From: a virus
Length of the DNA stretch: 28,765 bases
IMG/VR virus record: IMGVR_UViG_3300012582_000055
Location: 1-28,765 of that record
Reading direction: 5' to 3' (one strand)
A program made the translations under genes and the position numbers. Within the stretch, counting starts at the first letter, position 1. Every line of letters begins with the position of its first letter. The notes under the pieces were generated by a model. It did no database searches, was not told where the DNA came from, and was given only the letters and a program-made list of their open reading frames with translations. Positions 17,115 to 22,068 of this stretch are shown in pieces.

Positions 17115-17200
17115 TGGCGGAACGAAGAGGACTCGAACCTCTACGACCTTTCGGTCGCTGGTTTAGCAAACCAGTCCGGCTACCATTTCGGCACCGTTCC
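17115..17200 (-). tRNA. tRNA-Ser (anticodon GCT)
   Basis: Class II. Acceptor GGAACGG against TCGTTCC, the loop TTGCTAA in stem CTGGT/ACCAG reads AGC/AGT, G73, CCA encoded. It lies seven bases from tRNA-Ser(TGA). Confidence 0.92.
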
Positions 17201-17265
17201 GTCGAAAATCATATTTCGTACGTCGAAGTTTGCCTTGAAAGCAAACTACTCATCGAAAAACAAAT

Positions 17266-17339
17266 TGGCAGGCCGCGTAGGAATTGAACCCACTCTCGCC
17301 GGGTTGGAGCCGGATGTGCTACCGTAACACTTGCAACCT
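17266..17339 (-). tRNA. tRNA-Trp (anticodon CCA)
   Basis: The anticodon loop CTCCAAC reads TGG. Acceptor AGGTTGC pairs GCGGCCT using G-U at 4-69 and 5-68. G73 is the normal tryptophan discriminator, CCA encoded. Confidence 0.9.
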
Positions 17340-17386
17340 GTAGAAAATTGCCGACCGTACTAGCCAATATACGCACAAAGTTTTTG

Positions 17387-17473
17387 AGGCCCAGCACAGT
17401 TTCGAACTGTGAGCGTCGGACTTCCTCGGGCGCGTGGCTGGCCGTGTCACAGCCCTTTGGACTCGCGTAGACC
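17387..17473 (-). other. tRNA-like element with normal T-arm, no readable anticodon
   Basis: GGTCTAC pairs CTGGGCC (one mismatch), and the T-arm CACAG-TTCGAAA-CTGTG is canonical. The middle holds a GGCTG/CAGCC stem with a nine-base loop, and CCA is absent (TCA instead). It is 87 bases long. Best read as a decayed class II tRNA or a tRNA-like RNA. Confidence 0.45.
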
Positions 17474-17483
17474 AAGTAATGAT

Positions 17484-17571
17484 TGGTGGATAGTGTAGGA
17501 CTCGAACCTACGTAGGACCAAAGGCCCGACTGGTTTACAGCCAGCTAGAATTGCCGCTATCTGAACCATCC
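17484..17571 (-). tRNA. tRNA-Tyr (anticodon GTA)
   Basis: Class II, with a bacterial-type long variable arm. The loop CTGTAAA in stem GCTGG/CCAGT reads TAC/TAT. Acceptor GGATGGT with ACTATCC, A73, CCA encoded. Confidence 0.92.
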
Positions 17572-17581
17572 ACGAAAACTG

Positions 17582-17800
17582 TTATGCTCTAAAACCTGCT
17601 GGTCTTTCCGGTCTCTCGATGCCGGATGTTATTCCGCCTCGCGCTGCTCGCGCGCCACTGTATGATGCGCCAGAAAACTCATGTTGCTGCGGGGCACCAA
17701 AAATACTGGGACTTGAAAGAGCCGATGGTGCTTGCGAATTTGCGCCGCTAAATTTTTCTGGGTGCAATCCCTCAAACCATTCTATGAAATTCTTTGCCAT
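17582..17800 (-). CDS. Small unknown protein (72 aa)
   Basis: The ATG at 17800 has GAGG five bases upstream and is preferred over the longer frame to 17824. The N-terminus MAKNFIEWFEGLHPEKF is helical. The rest is Ser/Ala/Gly/Pro-rich and probably disordered. The gene ends ten bases before tRNA-Tyr. No family is recognised. Confidence 0.55.
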   Translation of the reverse strand: MAKNFIEWFEGLHPEKFSGANSQAPSALSSPSIFGAPQQHEFSGASYSGARAARGGITSGIERPERPAGFRA

Positions 17801-17816
17801 GCGTCCTCGCAAAACT

Positions 17817-17890
17817 TGGAGCACCGCACTGGAATCGAACCAATGCCTCGGCCTTACGAGGGGCGCGTCCTGCCACTGGACTAGCAGTGC
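17817..17890 (-). tRNA. tRNA-Thr (anticodon CGT)
   Basis: The loop CTCGTAA reads ACG; the anticodon stem CGCCC/GGCCG has one C-C mismatch. Acceptor GCACTGC pairs GCGGTGC, T73, CCA encoded. Confidence 0.88.
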
Positions 17891-17896
17891 TCAAAA

Positions 17897-17940
17897 CTTG
17901 GCGGGTCCCACCAACGCATTGCGCTGTATTTTCCCCGTAG
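17897..17940 (-). other. Hairpin remnant in tRNA spacer
   Basis: The 50 bases between tRNA-Gly(GCC) and tRNA-Thr(CGT) end in a GGTG-GGACC-CGCC hairpin followed by CCA and AAGTTTT, like the 3' end of a tRNA. It may be a deleted tRNA that kept its 3' processing signal. Confidence 0.3.
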
Positions 17941-17944
17941 AAAT

Positions 17945-18018
17945 TGGAGCGGAAGGCGGGAATCGAACCCGCGCCCGGACCTTGGCAAGGTCCTGTTCTA
18001 CCACTATACCACTACCGC
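17945..18018 (-). tRNA. tRNA-Gly (anticodon GCC)
   Basis: The loop TTGCCAA in stem GGACC/GGTCC reads GGC/GGT. Acceptor GCGGTAG against CTTCCGC has a U-U mismatch at 5-68. T73, CCA encoded. Its first seven bases overlap the end of HNH gene 2. Confidence 0.92.
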
Positions 18019-18383
18019 TCAGAAAATTGTCTTAGCTTAGGAGCAAGCAACATCATGTGCTCATACTCCCAAAATTCACCTTTGATACGATTGCATTTCC
18101 AGCAACACGGTACAACGTTATTTGCCTCGTGTCCTTTCGCACTGTTCTTTCTATCTAATCCGTGTCCTGTTGGGCTTAAAATCCCGAGACAGTAGTGACA
18201 TTTATTATCTTGAATAAGTGCCACATAAAAATTCAGACTCCACAAAGGGTCCGTTGACGGAGTTTCCTCGACTCTCAGTTTCTTCTTAAGATGCGTATGT
18301 CTGCCGTGAGGTAACCGAGCAATCCTACTTGCTTTATTCCGCTTCTTTTCCTTGCGAACTTCTGGCGTATCTATTTTTCTCAT
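18012..18383 (-). CDS. HNH endonuclease 2 (123 aa)
   Basis: The ATG at 18383 has GGAGGG four bases upstream; a longer frame to 18527 would run through a tRNA gene. The HNH core is at residues about 61-101: CHYC, then the GHGLDRKN segment with the catalytic-type His and Asp, NNVVPCCWKCN with the paired cysteines, and RIKGE. The N-terminal 45 residues are very basic. The TAG stop is within the acceptor of tRNA-Gly(GCC). This is a second free-standing homing nuclease candidate, not closely similar to HNH 1. Confidence 0.87.
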   Translation of the reverse strand: MRKIDTPEVRKEKKRNKASRIARLPHGRHTHLKKKLRVEETPSTDPLWSLNFYVALIQDNKCHYCLGILSPTGHGLDRKNSAKGHEANNVVPCCWKCNRIKGEFWEYEHMMLLAPKLRQFSER

Positions 18384-18409
18384 GTCACCCTCCCGAAAGA
18401 GTGATAGTC

Positions 18410-18429
18410 GGGGAGGTTCGGGCCTCCCC
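18410..18429 (-). promoter_or_regulatory. GC-rich hairpin upstream of HNH 2
   Basis: A seven-base stem (GGGGAGG with CCTCCCC) with a six-base loop lies between tRNA-Thr(TGT) and the HNH 2 start. No U-run follows. It could slow transcription, protect a processed end, or control HNH translation. Confidence 0.45.
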
Positions 18430-18450
18430 AACAAATTGTAGCTACAAACT

Positions 18451-18533
18451 TGGAGCAGGATAGAGGACTCGAACCTCTGAGGATTTCTCGGCGGTTTACA
18501 AAACCGCTGCTGTCGCCACTGAGCCAATCCTGC
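18451..18533 (-). tRNA. tRNA-Thr (anticodon TGT) with extra-long variable arm
   Basis: The loop TTTGTAA in stem GCGGT/ACCGC reads ACA. Acceptor GCAGGAT pairs ATCCTGC perfectly. T73, CCA encoded. The variable region is 12 bases and can pair GAG with CTC, a class II feature that is abnormal for threonine tRNA. Confidence 0.85.
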
Positions 18534-18543
18534 TTTGAAAACT

Positions 18544-18617
18544 TGGAGCTTCGTAAAGGAATTGAACCTTTACTTCCGCATTACCAATGCGGCGTTCTGC
18601 CGTTGAACTAACAAAGC
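18544..18617 (-). tRNA. tRNA-Thr (anticodon GGT)
   Basis: The loop TTGGTAA in stem CCGCA/TGCGG reads ACC/ACT. Acceptor GCTTTGT with ACGAAGC, T-loop TTCAATT, T73, CCA encoded. Confidence 0.93.
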
Positions 18618-18625
18618 CCGGAAAC

Positions 18626-18796
18626 TTATTTGCAAGACTCGAATATCGTCGCTGCTGATTTCATCGCCCAATACGTGAGGTCGGTGGTTAAGTCCCAAAC
18701 TTCTCCGGTGCGACAATCGCGAGCGGTCAACTTAAGACCTTTCGGCAAATTCACACGGTACCCGGAAAATGTTCGTACGACGATTCGTTCTCTCAT
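18626..18796 (-). CDS. Small protein between tRNAs, no Shine-Dalgarno (56 aa)
   Basis: The ATG at 18796 directly follows the tRNA-Gly(TCC) tail, as CCA-ATTTT-ATG, so after tRNA processing the mRNA would be nearly leaderless. The product is basic, then amphipathic (MRERIVVRTFSGYRVNLP onward), with a central DCRTGEVWDLTTDLTYW motif. It ends eight bases before tRNA-Thr(GGT). No family is recognised. Confidence 0.5.
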   Translation of the reverse strand: MRERIVVRTFSGYRVNLPKGLKLTARDCRTGEVWDLTTDLTYWAMKSAATIFESCK

Positions 18797-18801
18797 AAAA
18801 T

Positions 18802-18875
18802 TGGAGCGGGTAATCGGACTCGAACCGATACACTCAACTTGGAAGGATGAGGTGCTGCCATTACACCACACCCGC
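18802..18875 (-). tRNA. tRNA-Gly (anticodon TCC)
   Basis: The loop CTTCCAA reads GGA/GGG; stem TCATC/GTTGA has a U-U mismatch at 30-40. Acceptor GCGGGTG with TACCCGC, T73, CCA encoded. Confidence 0.9.
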
Positions 18876-18883
18876 TCAGAAAA

Positions 18884-18974
18884 TTTGCGATGGCGTATTG
18901 ACCGCCTCACGCACTCGTCGGTGCGCCCGGTAGTGACCGGGCTAGCCCACTCTACGAATGGGCGCGTTTGCAAA
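18884..18974 (-). other. Cloverleaf tRNA-like RNA without CCA (91 nt)
   Basis: An outer stem TTTGC/GCAAA encloses four arms in tRNA order: GCCCA/TGGGC, CCCGG/CCGGG with a six-base loop TCACTA, GCAC/GTGC in the variable-arm position, and GGCG/CGCC with loop GTCAATA. The outer stem is followed by TTTTC, not CCA. The intact helices argue against random decay. Confidence 0.5.
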
Positions 18975-18976
18975 AT

Positions 18977-19050
18977 TGGTTGCAGGGGTGGGAGACGAAC
19001 CCACGGAGGTCTGCTTATGAGACAGACTTGAATACCCATTCTCCGCTGCA
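18977..19050 (-). tRNA. tRNA with CAT anticodon (elongator Met likely)
   Basis: The loop CTCATAA reads ATG, or ATA if the C34 were lysidine-modified. Acceptor TGCAGCG with CCCTGCA has a C-C mismatch at 6-67, and base pair 1-72 is T-A, so it is not a typical initiator. The D-arm is unusually small. A73, CCA encoded. A separate Ile(TAT) tRNA makes elongator Met the likelier call. Confidence 0.85.
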
Positions 19051-19058
19051 ATTGAAAC

Positions 19059-19139
19059 TTATTTGTGCATCATCCATGCGATATAAACGATGGAGATGAT
19101 TACGCCCAAGACGTTACAAACTGTTCGCACCACTGCCAT
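19059..19139 (-). CDS. Possible 26-aa transmembrane peptide
   Basis: A 26-codon frame from an ATG at 19139 overlaps the end of the 80-aa gene by 26 bases in another frame. It consists of a hydrophobic segment (VCNVLGVIISIVYIAW) with a basic N-side. It stops eight bases before the tRNA with anticodon CAT. No ribosome site better than AGAAG is visible, so coupling would be needed. Confidence 0.35.
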   Translation of the reverse strand: MAVVRTVCNVLGVIISIVYIAWMMHK

Positions 19140-19356
19140 CTTCTGGTCTAGACTGAGCGACGGCTTTGTCATCTTTCTTCTTTGTGCGACCTTCGTACCA
19201 CTTACGTCGCAACCCTAGGTATTCTAGTTGTGCCTTCAAAGATTCTTCCGCTGCGATTCTCATCGCCCGGTCGTCTCTCCAAATCCCAACTAGGAAGTAC
19301 AGGGCGACCAAATCAACTGCCAGTGCTGCAACTGAAGCTGCGTCTGCTACAGTCAT
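19114..19356 (-). CDS. Small membrane protein (80 aa)
   Basis: Residues 9-26 form one hydrophobic segment (ALAVDLVALYFLVGIW inside it). A charged helix follows (residues 28-55), then a Lys/Asp-rich tail. GGTGA lies before the ATG. An N-terminal anchor with a soluble helical rest would fit an inner-membrane spanin or a regulator. It lies between tRNA-Ile(GAT) and the CAT-anticodon tRNA, with a possible overlapping membrane peptide downstream. Confidence 0.55.
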   Translation of the reverse strand: MTVADAASVAALAVDLVALYFLVGIWRDDRAMRIAAEESLKAQLEYLGLRRKWYEGRTKKKDDKAVAQSRPEDGSGANSL

Positions 19357-19371
19357 GTGTCACCCAAAAAT

Positions 19372-19445
19372 TGGTAGCCAATGAAGGACTCGAACCTTCA
19401 TTTCCCGCTAATCAGGCAGGCGTCTTGCCGTTATACCAATCGGCT
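19372..19445 (-). tRNA. tRNA-Ile (anticodon GAT)
   Basis: The loop CTGATTA in stem CCTGC/GCGGG reads ATC/ATT. Acceptor AGCCGAT with ATTGGCT (G-U at 5-68), A73, CCA encoded. Confidence 0.92.
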
Positions 19446-19451
19446 ACAAAA

Positions 19452-19814
19452 CTATTTGCGCGTCAAGTACTTCATCCAATCATCGTCACGCTGTTTACTT
19501 TCTTCCCAGCGTTCCATGATTTGTTCCATTGTCATCCATGTCGGACTGCACACGTATGCGAACGGATTGTTGTACTCGCGACCGCGCTCCCACAAACTTT
19601 GATTGCCGTCTCTGCTCCAACCGTATACTTCATTGTTGGCGCATTCGTAGATGTCGGGCATCAGAAAATCATCCCAGTCTACGTTGTTTGCCAGAGCGTT
19701 TCGAAGCGCGTGATTCTGCGTGCGACGAAGACTTCTGGCTGCATCCATCTTGTCATTGTGGGCGCTGCGGTTCCCAGTAACAGACGAATACGGCTTGCGA
19801 TAACTCTTTGACAT
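19452..19814 (-). CDS. Unknown protein (120 aa) inside the tRNA array
   Basis: The ATG has GGAGG eight bases upstream, one of the best Shine-Dalgarno sites in the locus. The product is polar, basic in the first 45 residues, then acidic and aromatic (DWDDFLMPDIYECANNEV and a Trp-rich C-terminal helix). There is no membrane segment or known motif. It lies between tRNA-Ala and tRNA-Ile(GAT) and reads like a real, well-translated gene. Confidence 0.7.
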   Translation of the reverse strand: MSKSYRKPYSSVTGNRSAHNDKMDAARSLRRTQNHALRNALANNVDWDDFLMPDIYECANNEVYGWSRDGNQSLWERGREYNNPFAYVCSPTWMTMEQIMERWEESKQRDDDWMKYLTRK

Positions 19815-19867
19815 GGTGTTAACCTCCGTAGGTTTACCTAATACATGTCATGTTATCTCCTTGAAAT

Positions 19868-19941
19868 TGGTGGACCATGAGGGAATCGAACCCTCAACAC
19901 CTCGGTGCAAGCGAGGTAGTATCCCGTTTACCTAACGGCCC
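19868..19941 (-). tRNA. tRNA-Ala (anticodon TGC)
   Basis: The loop CTTGCAC in stem CCTCG/CGAGG reads GCN. Acceptor GGGCCGT with ATGGTCC; the usual alanine G3-U70 pair is present. A73, CCA encoded. Confidence 0.93.
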
Positions 19942-19950
19942 AAAACTTGT

Positions 19951-19999
19951 GTCAACCTTTTTCGGCTGACTTTCACAAAATCAACCTCTTTAGGCTGAC
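19951..19999 (-). repeat. Two tandem 20-nt stem-loops
   Basis: Two copies about 30 bases apart (19951-19970 and 19981-19999) fold as GTCAGCC, a six-base A-rich loop, then GGTTGAC or GGTTGAT. Loops differ (GAAAAA, TAAAGA) while stems are kept. They fill the spacer between tRNA-Ala and tRNA-Glu(TTC). Confidence 0.6.
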
Positions 20000-20007
20000 T
20001 CGAAACT

Positions 20008-20083
20008 TGGCAGAGCTAATCGGATTCGAACCGATGTGAGCACCTTGAAAGGGTGCCATCCTAGGCCACTAGATGATAACTCC
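20008..20083 (-). tRNA. tRNA-Glu (anticodon TTC)
   Basis: The loop CTTTCAA in stem GCACC/GGTGC reads GAA/GAG. Acceptor GGAGTTA with TAGCTCT, G73, CCA encoded. Confidence 0.93.
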
Positions 20084-20092
20084 ACTGAAACT

Positions 20093-20166
20093 TGGTACCC
20101 GTAGGCGGATTCGAACCGCCGTTACTTCCGTGAGAGGGAAGCGTCCTGCCGCTAAACGATATGGGC
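20093..20166 (-). tRNA. tRNA-Glu (anticodon CTC)
   Basis: The loop CTCTCAC in stem CTTCC/GGAAG reads GAG. Acceptor GCCCATA with TACGGGT has an A-C mismatch at 5-68. A73, CCA encoded. Confidence 0.9.
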
Positions 20167-20176
20167 ACTGAAAAAT

Positions 20177-20267
20177 TGGTTGTCGGCTTCGGATTCGAAC
20201 CGAACAGCAACGCTAATCTAGCGCGAAGGCTTTATAAGAGCCTGCTCCGAACCGTTCGGAACCGACA
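20177..20267 (-). tRNA. tRNA-Ile (anticodon TAT), class II-shaped
   Basis: The loop CTTATAA in stem AGGCT/AGCCT reads ATA. Acceptor TGTCGGT with GCCGACA, A73, CCA encoded. A perfect five-pair variable arm (CGCTA/TAGCG) and an unusual D-arm make it 91 bases, quite unlike normal isoleucine tRNAs. Charging identity is therefore uncertain. Confidence 0.82.
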
Positions 20268-20273
20268 AAAATC

Positions 20274-20362
20274 TGGGAACCCAGGGGTCATTCACCCCCG
20301 CCATCCTACGAGTCCGGTACCGGATATCGTAAGCGTTCACTCTACCGCGAACTGCGTCCCCA
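20274..20362 (-). other. Cloverleaf tRNA-like RNA without CCA (89 nt)
   Basis: Seven-pair outer stem TGGGGAC/GTTCCCA; D-like arm GTTC/GAAC with a GG-containing loop; anticodon-position stem TACGA/TCGTA whose 15-base loop contains the palindrome TCCGGTACCGGA; T-position arm GGGG/CCCC with loop TGAATGA. It is followed by GATTTTT instead of a discriminator plus CCA. Confidence 0.5.
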
Positions 20363-20369
20363 CAGAAAT

Positions 20370-20445
20370 TGGTACCCAATGAGTGAATCGAACACTCCCG
20401 GTCTCGGTGTAAGCGAGATGCATACGACCAGTTTGCTAATCGGGT
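20370..20445 (-). tRNA. tRNA-Val (anticodon TAC)
   Basis: The loop CTTACAC in stem TCTCG/CGAGA reads GTN. Acceptor ACCCGAT with ATTGGGT, A73, CCA encoded. Only valine tRNA seen. Confidence 0.92.
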
Positions 20446-20459
20446 ACAGAAAATTGTGC

Positions 20460-20526
20460 CTTCCCTAGTAAGTTCAACAGACCGAGAAGGTCTTGCCACG
20501 GATATCTGCTCGTTTACTCGCCGTGG
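20460..20526 (-). other. Two hairpins in long tRNA spacer
   Basis: Minus strand: CCACGG/CCGTGG with a 19-base loop, then AGACC-TTCTC-GGTCT. The segment lies between tRNA-Lys(TTT) and tRNA-Val and has no ORF or T-loop. Identity unknown. Confidence 0.35.
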
Positions 20527-20533
20527 TAAAAAT

Positions 20534-20608
20534 TGGTCGGTCGCCAGAGATTCGAACTCTGACCCCATCGCTTAAAAGGCGAGTATGCAACCTTAACACT
20601 TGCAACCG
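20534..20608 (-). tRNA. tRNA-Lys (anticodon TTT)
   Basis: The loop CTTTTAA reads AAA/AAG. Acceptor CGGTTGC with GCGACCG, T-loop TTCGAAT, A73, CCA encoded. Confidence 0.92.
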
Positions 20609-20617
20609 ACTGAAAAT

Positions 20618-20693
20618 TGGTGGACTGCCCGGGACTTGAACCCGGAACACGTTCCTTAAGAGGGAAGTATGTTGCCGCTAACACCTGCGGTCC
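20618..20693 (-). tRNA. tRNA-Lys (anticodon CTT)
   Basis: The loop CTCTTAA in stem TTCC/GGAA reads AAG. Acceptor GGACCGC with GCAGTCC has a C-A mismatch at 5-68. A73, CCA encoded. It follows the RNase P RNA by eight bases. Confidence 0.92.
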
Positions 20694-20701
20694 ACTGAAA
20701 C

Positions 20702-21027
20702 TTTTTCTGGTCGCGCTGTAGCCCGGTTTCTGTCGAGGACGAACATTCCTCTAAGCCTTCTACCCGGCTCTCATCGCGCTCAACAAACGCTCAAGCCCTA
20801 TTTGAAGTTGCACCTGTGTGGAGTGCCTTCGCTCGAATGAATCCGGAAATTACCCGGAAGAATCCGGAACTTCCGGAATACGAAGCCTTACCCGTGCGAT
20901 TACTCGCCCCGCAACTTCCACGGCACAGTGTTGAGATGTGACCGGAACTTCCTCCATACCCATATAGCGGTTGATTACGATGTAATCTGCCGCTATAACG
21001 GTACAGCGTTCGTCTACGCTACCAAAA
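20702..21027 (-). ncRNA. rnpB: RNase P RNA, bacterial A-type-like (about 326 nt)
   Basis: RNase P RNA is the catalytic RNA that cuts tRNA precursors at the mature 5' end. Both universal signatures are present: GAGGAAGTTCCGG (20942-20954) corresponds to the 5' core GAGGAAAGUCCGG, and GACAGAAACCGGGCTACA (20717-20734) to the 3' core GACAGAAnCCGGCUUA. TCCGGT and ACCGGG from these form helix P4. P2 is a perfect seven-pair GACGAAC/GTTCGTC, P1 pairs GGTAGCG with CGCGACC, and P3 is a long hairpin (TATAGCGG and GATTAC arms). CAAATAGGGCTTGAGCG and GCCGGGTAGAAGGCTTAGAG match the P15-P18-side segments of the E. coli RNA. It sits between tRNA-Lys(CTT) and tRNA-Cys in the same orientation, presumably cotranscribed. 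Ends are approximate. Confidence 0.93.
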
Positions 21028-21028
21028 T

Positions 21029-21172
21029 GTGGGGCTTAACTTTTCGTTAGTAAGCCTCTGAAAGAAACGACCCGGCTTGCCAGACTATGCTGGGGCCGAG
21101 AAACTTTTCGAAACCTTACGTGGCGGCACTATCATGCGCTTATGGGGCTGGATACCCCCGCTGGGGTTTCGA
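21029..21172 (-). other. Structured spacer between RNase P RNA and tRNA-Cys
   Basis: A 63-base element (21109-21171) is closed by a perfect seven-pair stem CGAAACC/GGTTTCG and contains a GGGG/CCCC hairpin and a GTG/CAC hairpin; it is followed by AAAAGTTTC. The rest (21029-21100) holds a GGCTT/AAGCC stem with inner AAC/GTT pairing. No ORF, T-loop or CCA. Confidence 0.4.
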
Positions 21173-21175
21173 ACT

Positions 21176-21249
21176 TGGAGCACTGTGTTGGAATCGAACC
21201 AACGATGACTGTTTTGCAGACAGGTAGCTTACCACTTGCCTAACAGTGC
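21176..21249 (-). tRNA. tRNA-Cys (anticodon GCA)
   Basis: The loop CTGCAAA reads TGC/TGT. Acceptor GCACTGT pairs ACAGTGC perfectly. T73, the cysteine discriminator, CCA encoded. The tRNA immediately upstream of the RNase P RNA. Confidence 0.94.
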
Positions 21250-21284
21250 GAATCTCCGACGCGGTTTCCCGCGCCTTTGTCAAT

Positions 21285-21368
21285 TGGTACGCGCCGAGGG
21301 AATCGGACCCTCATGACTTTCGTCGGGGCGTTTTAAGTGCCCTGCGTATGCCTTTCCGCCACGCGCGT
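21285..21368 (-). tRNA. tRNA-Leu (anticodon TAA)
   Basis: Class II. The loop CTTAAAA reads TTA/TTG; stem GGGCA/CGCCC has an A-C pair next to the loop. The T-loop is TCCGATT (second T to C). Acceptor CGCGC paired, A73, CCA encoded. Confidence 0.88.
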
Positions 21369-21373
21369 AAATT

Positions 21374-21460
21374 TGGTCGCCCACACAGGAGTTGAACCTG
21401 TACGCCCTCTCGGGCGGCGGGTTTTGAATCCGCTGCGTCTGCCAGTTCCGCCAGCAGGCG
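21374..21460 (-). tRNA. tRNA-Leu (anticodon CAA)
   Basis: Class II. The loop TTCAAAA reads TTG. Acceptor CGCCTGC with GTGGGCG, variable arm GCCC-GAGA-GGGC, A73, CCA encoded. It shares the A-C closing mismatch of the anticodon stem with Leu(TAA). Confidence 0.92.
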
Positions 21461-21462
21461 AT

Positions 21463-21537
21463 TGGTAGCCCATGAAGGACTCGAACCTTCATCGCTCGGT
21501 TCGTAGCCGAGCATCCTATCCATTGAACGAACAGGCC
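21463..21537 (-). tRNA. tRNA-Arg (anticodon ACG)
   Basis: The loop CTACGAA in stem CTCGG/CCGAG; A34 would need deamination to inosine to read CGT/CGC/CGA. Acceptor GGCCTGT with ATGGGCT, A73, CCA encoded. Only two bases separate it from tRNA-Leu(CAA). Confidence 0.92.
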
Positions 21538-21547
21538 ACTGTAAAAT

Positions 21548-21622
21548 TGGAGGTCCCACTCGGATTCGAACCGAGATAGCTGCCTTAGAAGTGCAGCGTC
21601 CTATCCGTTGAACGACAGGACC
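21548..21622 (-). tRNA. tRNA-Arg (anticodon TCT)
   Basis: The loop CTTCTAA reads AGA/AGG. Acceptor GGTCCTG with TGGGACC, T73, CCA encoded. Its 5' end abuts the stop codon of the 33-aa zinc mini-gene. Confidence 0.93.
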
Positions 21623-21724
21623 TTAAACTTTTCCCGTCCCCTTGCAGTTCGTGCACGAGCGTTGTCGCCCCCACGGGTCACACGGACCCAACTTCGAACC
21701 ATTGCAATTAGGACAGACTTTCAT
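21623..21724 (-). CDS. 33-aa double-CxxC mini-protein
   Basis: An ATG at 21724 forms part of the spacer after tRNA-Leu(TAG), as CCA-ATTTT-ATG, and opens 33 codons. Two zinc-binding pairs, CPNCNG and CTNCKGTGKV, copy the CxxCxGxG style of DnaJ zinc fingers in miniature. The stop touches the first base of tRNA-Arg(TCT). There is no Shine-Dalgarno, so translation would be leaderless after tRNA processing. Confidence 0.5.
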   Translation of the reverse strand: MKVCPNCNGSKLGPCDPWGRQRSCTNCKGTGKV

Positions 21725-21729
21725 AAAAT

Positions 21730-21813
21730 TGGTGCCGCGCGAGGGACTCGAACCCCCACTCCCGAAGGAACTAGTTTCTAAAACTAGCGCGTCTGCCATT
21801 CCACCAGCACGGC
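21730..21813 (-). tRNA. tRNA-Leu (anticodon TAG)
   Basis: Class II. The loop TTTAGAA in stem CTAGT/ACTAG reads CTN. Acceptor GCCGTGC with GCGCGGC, variable arm TCC-TTCG-GGA, A73, CCA encoded. Confidence 0.93.
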
Positions 21814-21856
21814 ACAGAAAACTTTGCGGATGTTAATAAACGAGTAGAAGTTAAAT

Positions 21857-21941
21857 GTGGAATCCATCCGCCAACCCACAAGATACTCTTGCTCGTTATT
21901 CTTAGAACTTGCCGGACGCTCTACCGTGGAGCTACATCCAC
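21857..21941 (-). other. tRNA-like element with canonical D-arm, no CCA
   Basis: Outer stem GTGGA/TCCAC, TA at positions 8-9 and a perfect D-arm (GCTC, CACGGTA, GAGC) look like a tRNA 5' half. The remainder has a CAAGA/TCTTG hairpin and no recognisable anticodon arm or TTC loop. TCCAC is followed by ATTTAAC. Decayed tRNA or tRNA-like RNA. Confidence 0.4.
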
Positions 21942-21979
21942 TTCCTCGCGCCGCATACACGGCTCACTCGCGAAGTTGC

Positions 21980-22068
21980 GTGGAGTCGGGATTCGAACCC
22001 GAACCTTCCGGCTCTTCCGCCTGCCAGTTATTCATGCAGGACTTAATCACCTTGGGCTGACACTGGTG
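21980..22068 (-). other. tRNA-like element with canonical T-arm
   Basis: The T-arm TCGGG-TTCGAAT-CCCGA is perfect, preceded by a GC-rich arm and a CCTGC/GCAGG stem with an 11-base loop, as in a distorted class II tRNA. No complementary 5' acceptor is found and CCA is absent (CTCCACGCAA). Probably a tRNA remnant. Confidence 0.4.

Noticed and set aside
17387-17473. tRNA-Val(GAC)
   Set aside because: A GAC-containing loop can be drawn, but the stem has a mismatch and the remaining 26 bases before the T-arm do not fit a class I tRNA; no CCA.
18012-18527. Full-length 171-aa HNH frame
   Set aside because: The first 48 codons run through tRNA-Thr(TGT); the ATG at 18383 with GGAGGG is the real start.
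18797-19051. N-terminal extension of the 56-aa gene
   Set aside because: It would translate through tRNA-Gly(TCC), the cloverleaf element and the CAT tRNA; only the last 56 codons are free of RNA genes.
19868-19956. TTGACA near tRNA-Ala as a promoter
   Set aside because: It is part of the tandem hairpin stem, and a -10 would fall within the tRNA.
21262-21282. Promoter before tRNA-Leu(TAA) with TTGACA
   Set aside because: The sequence 17 bases downstream lacks any -10 resemblance, and the position is inside the array.
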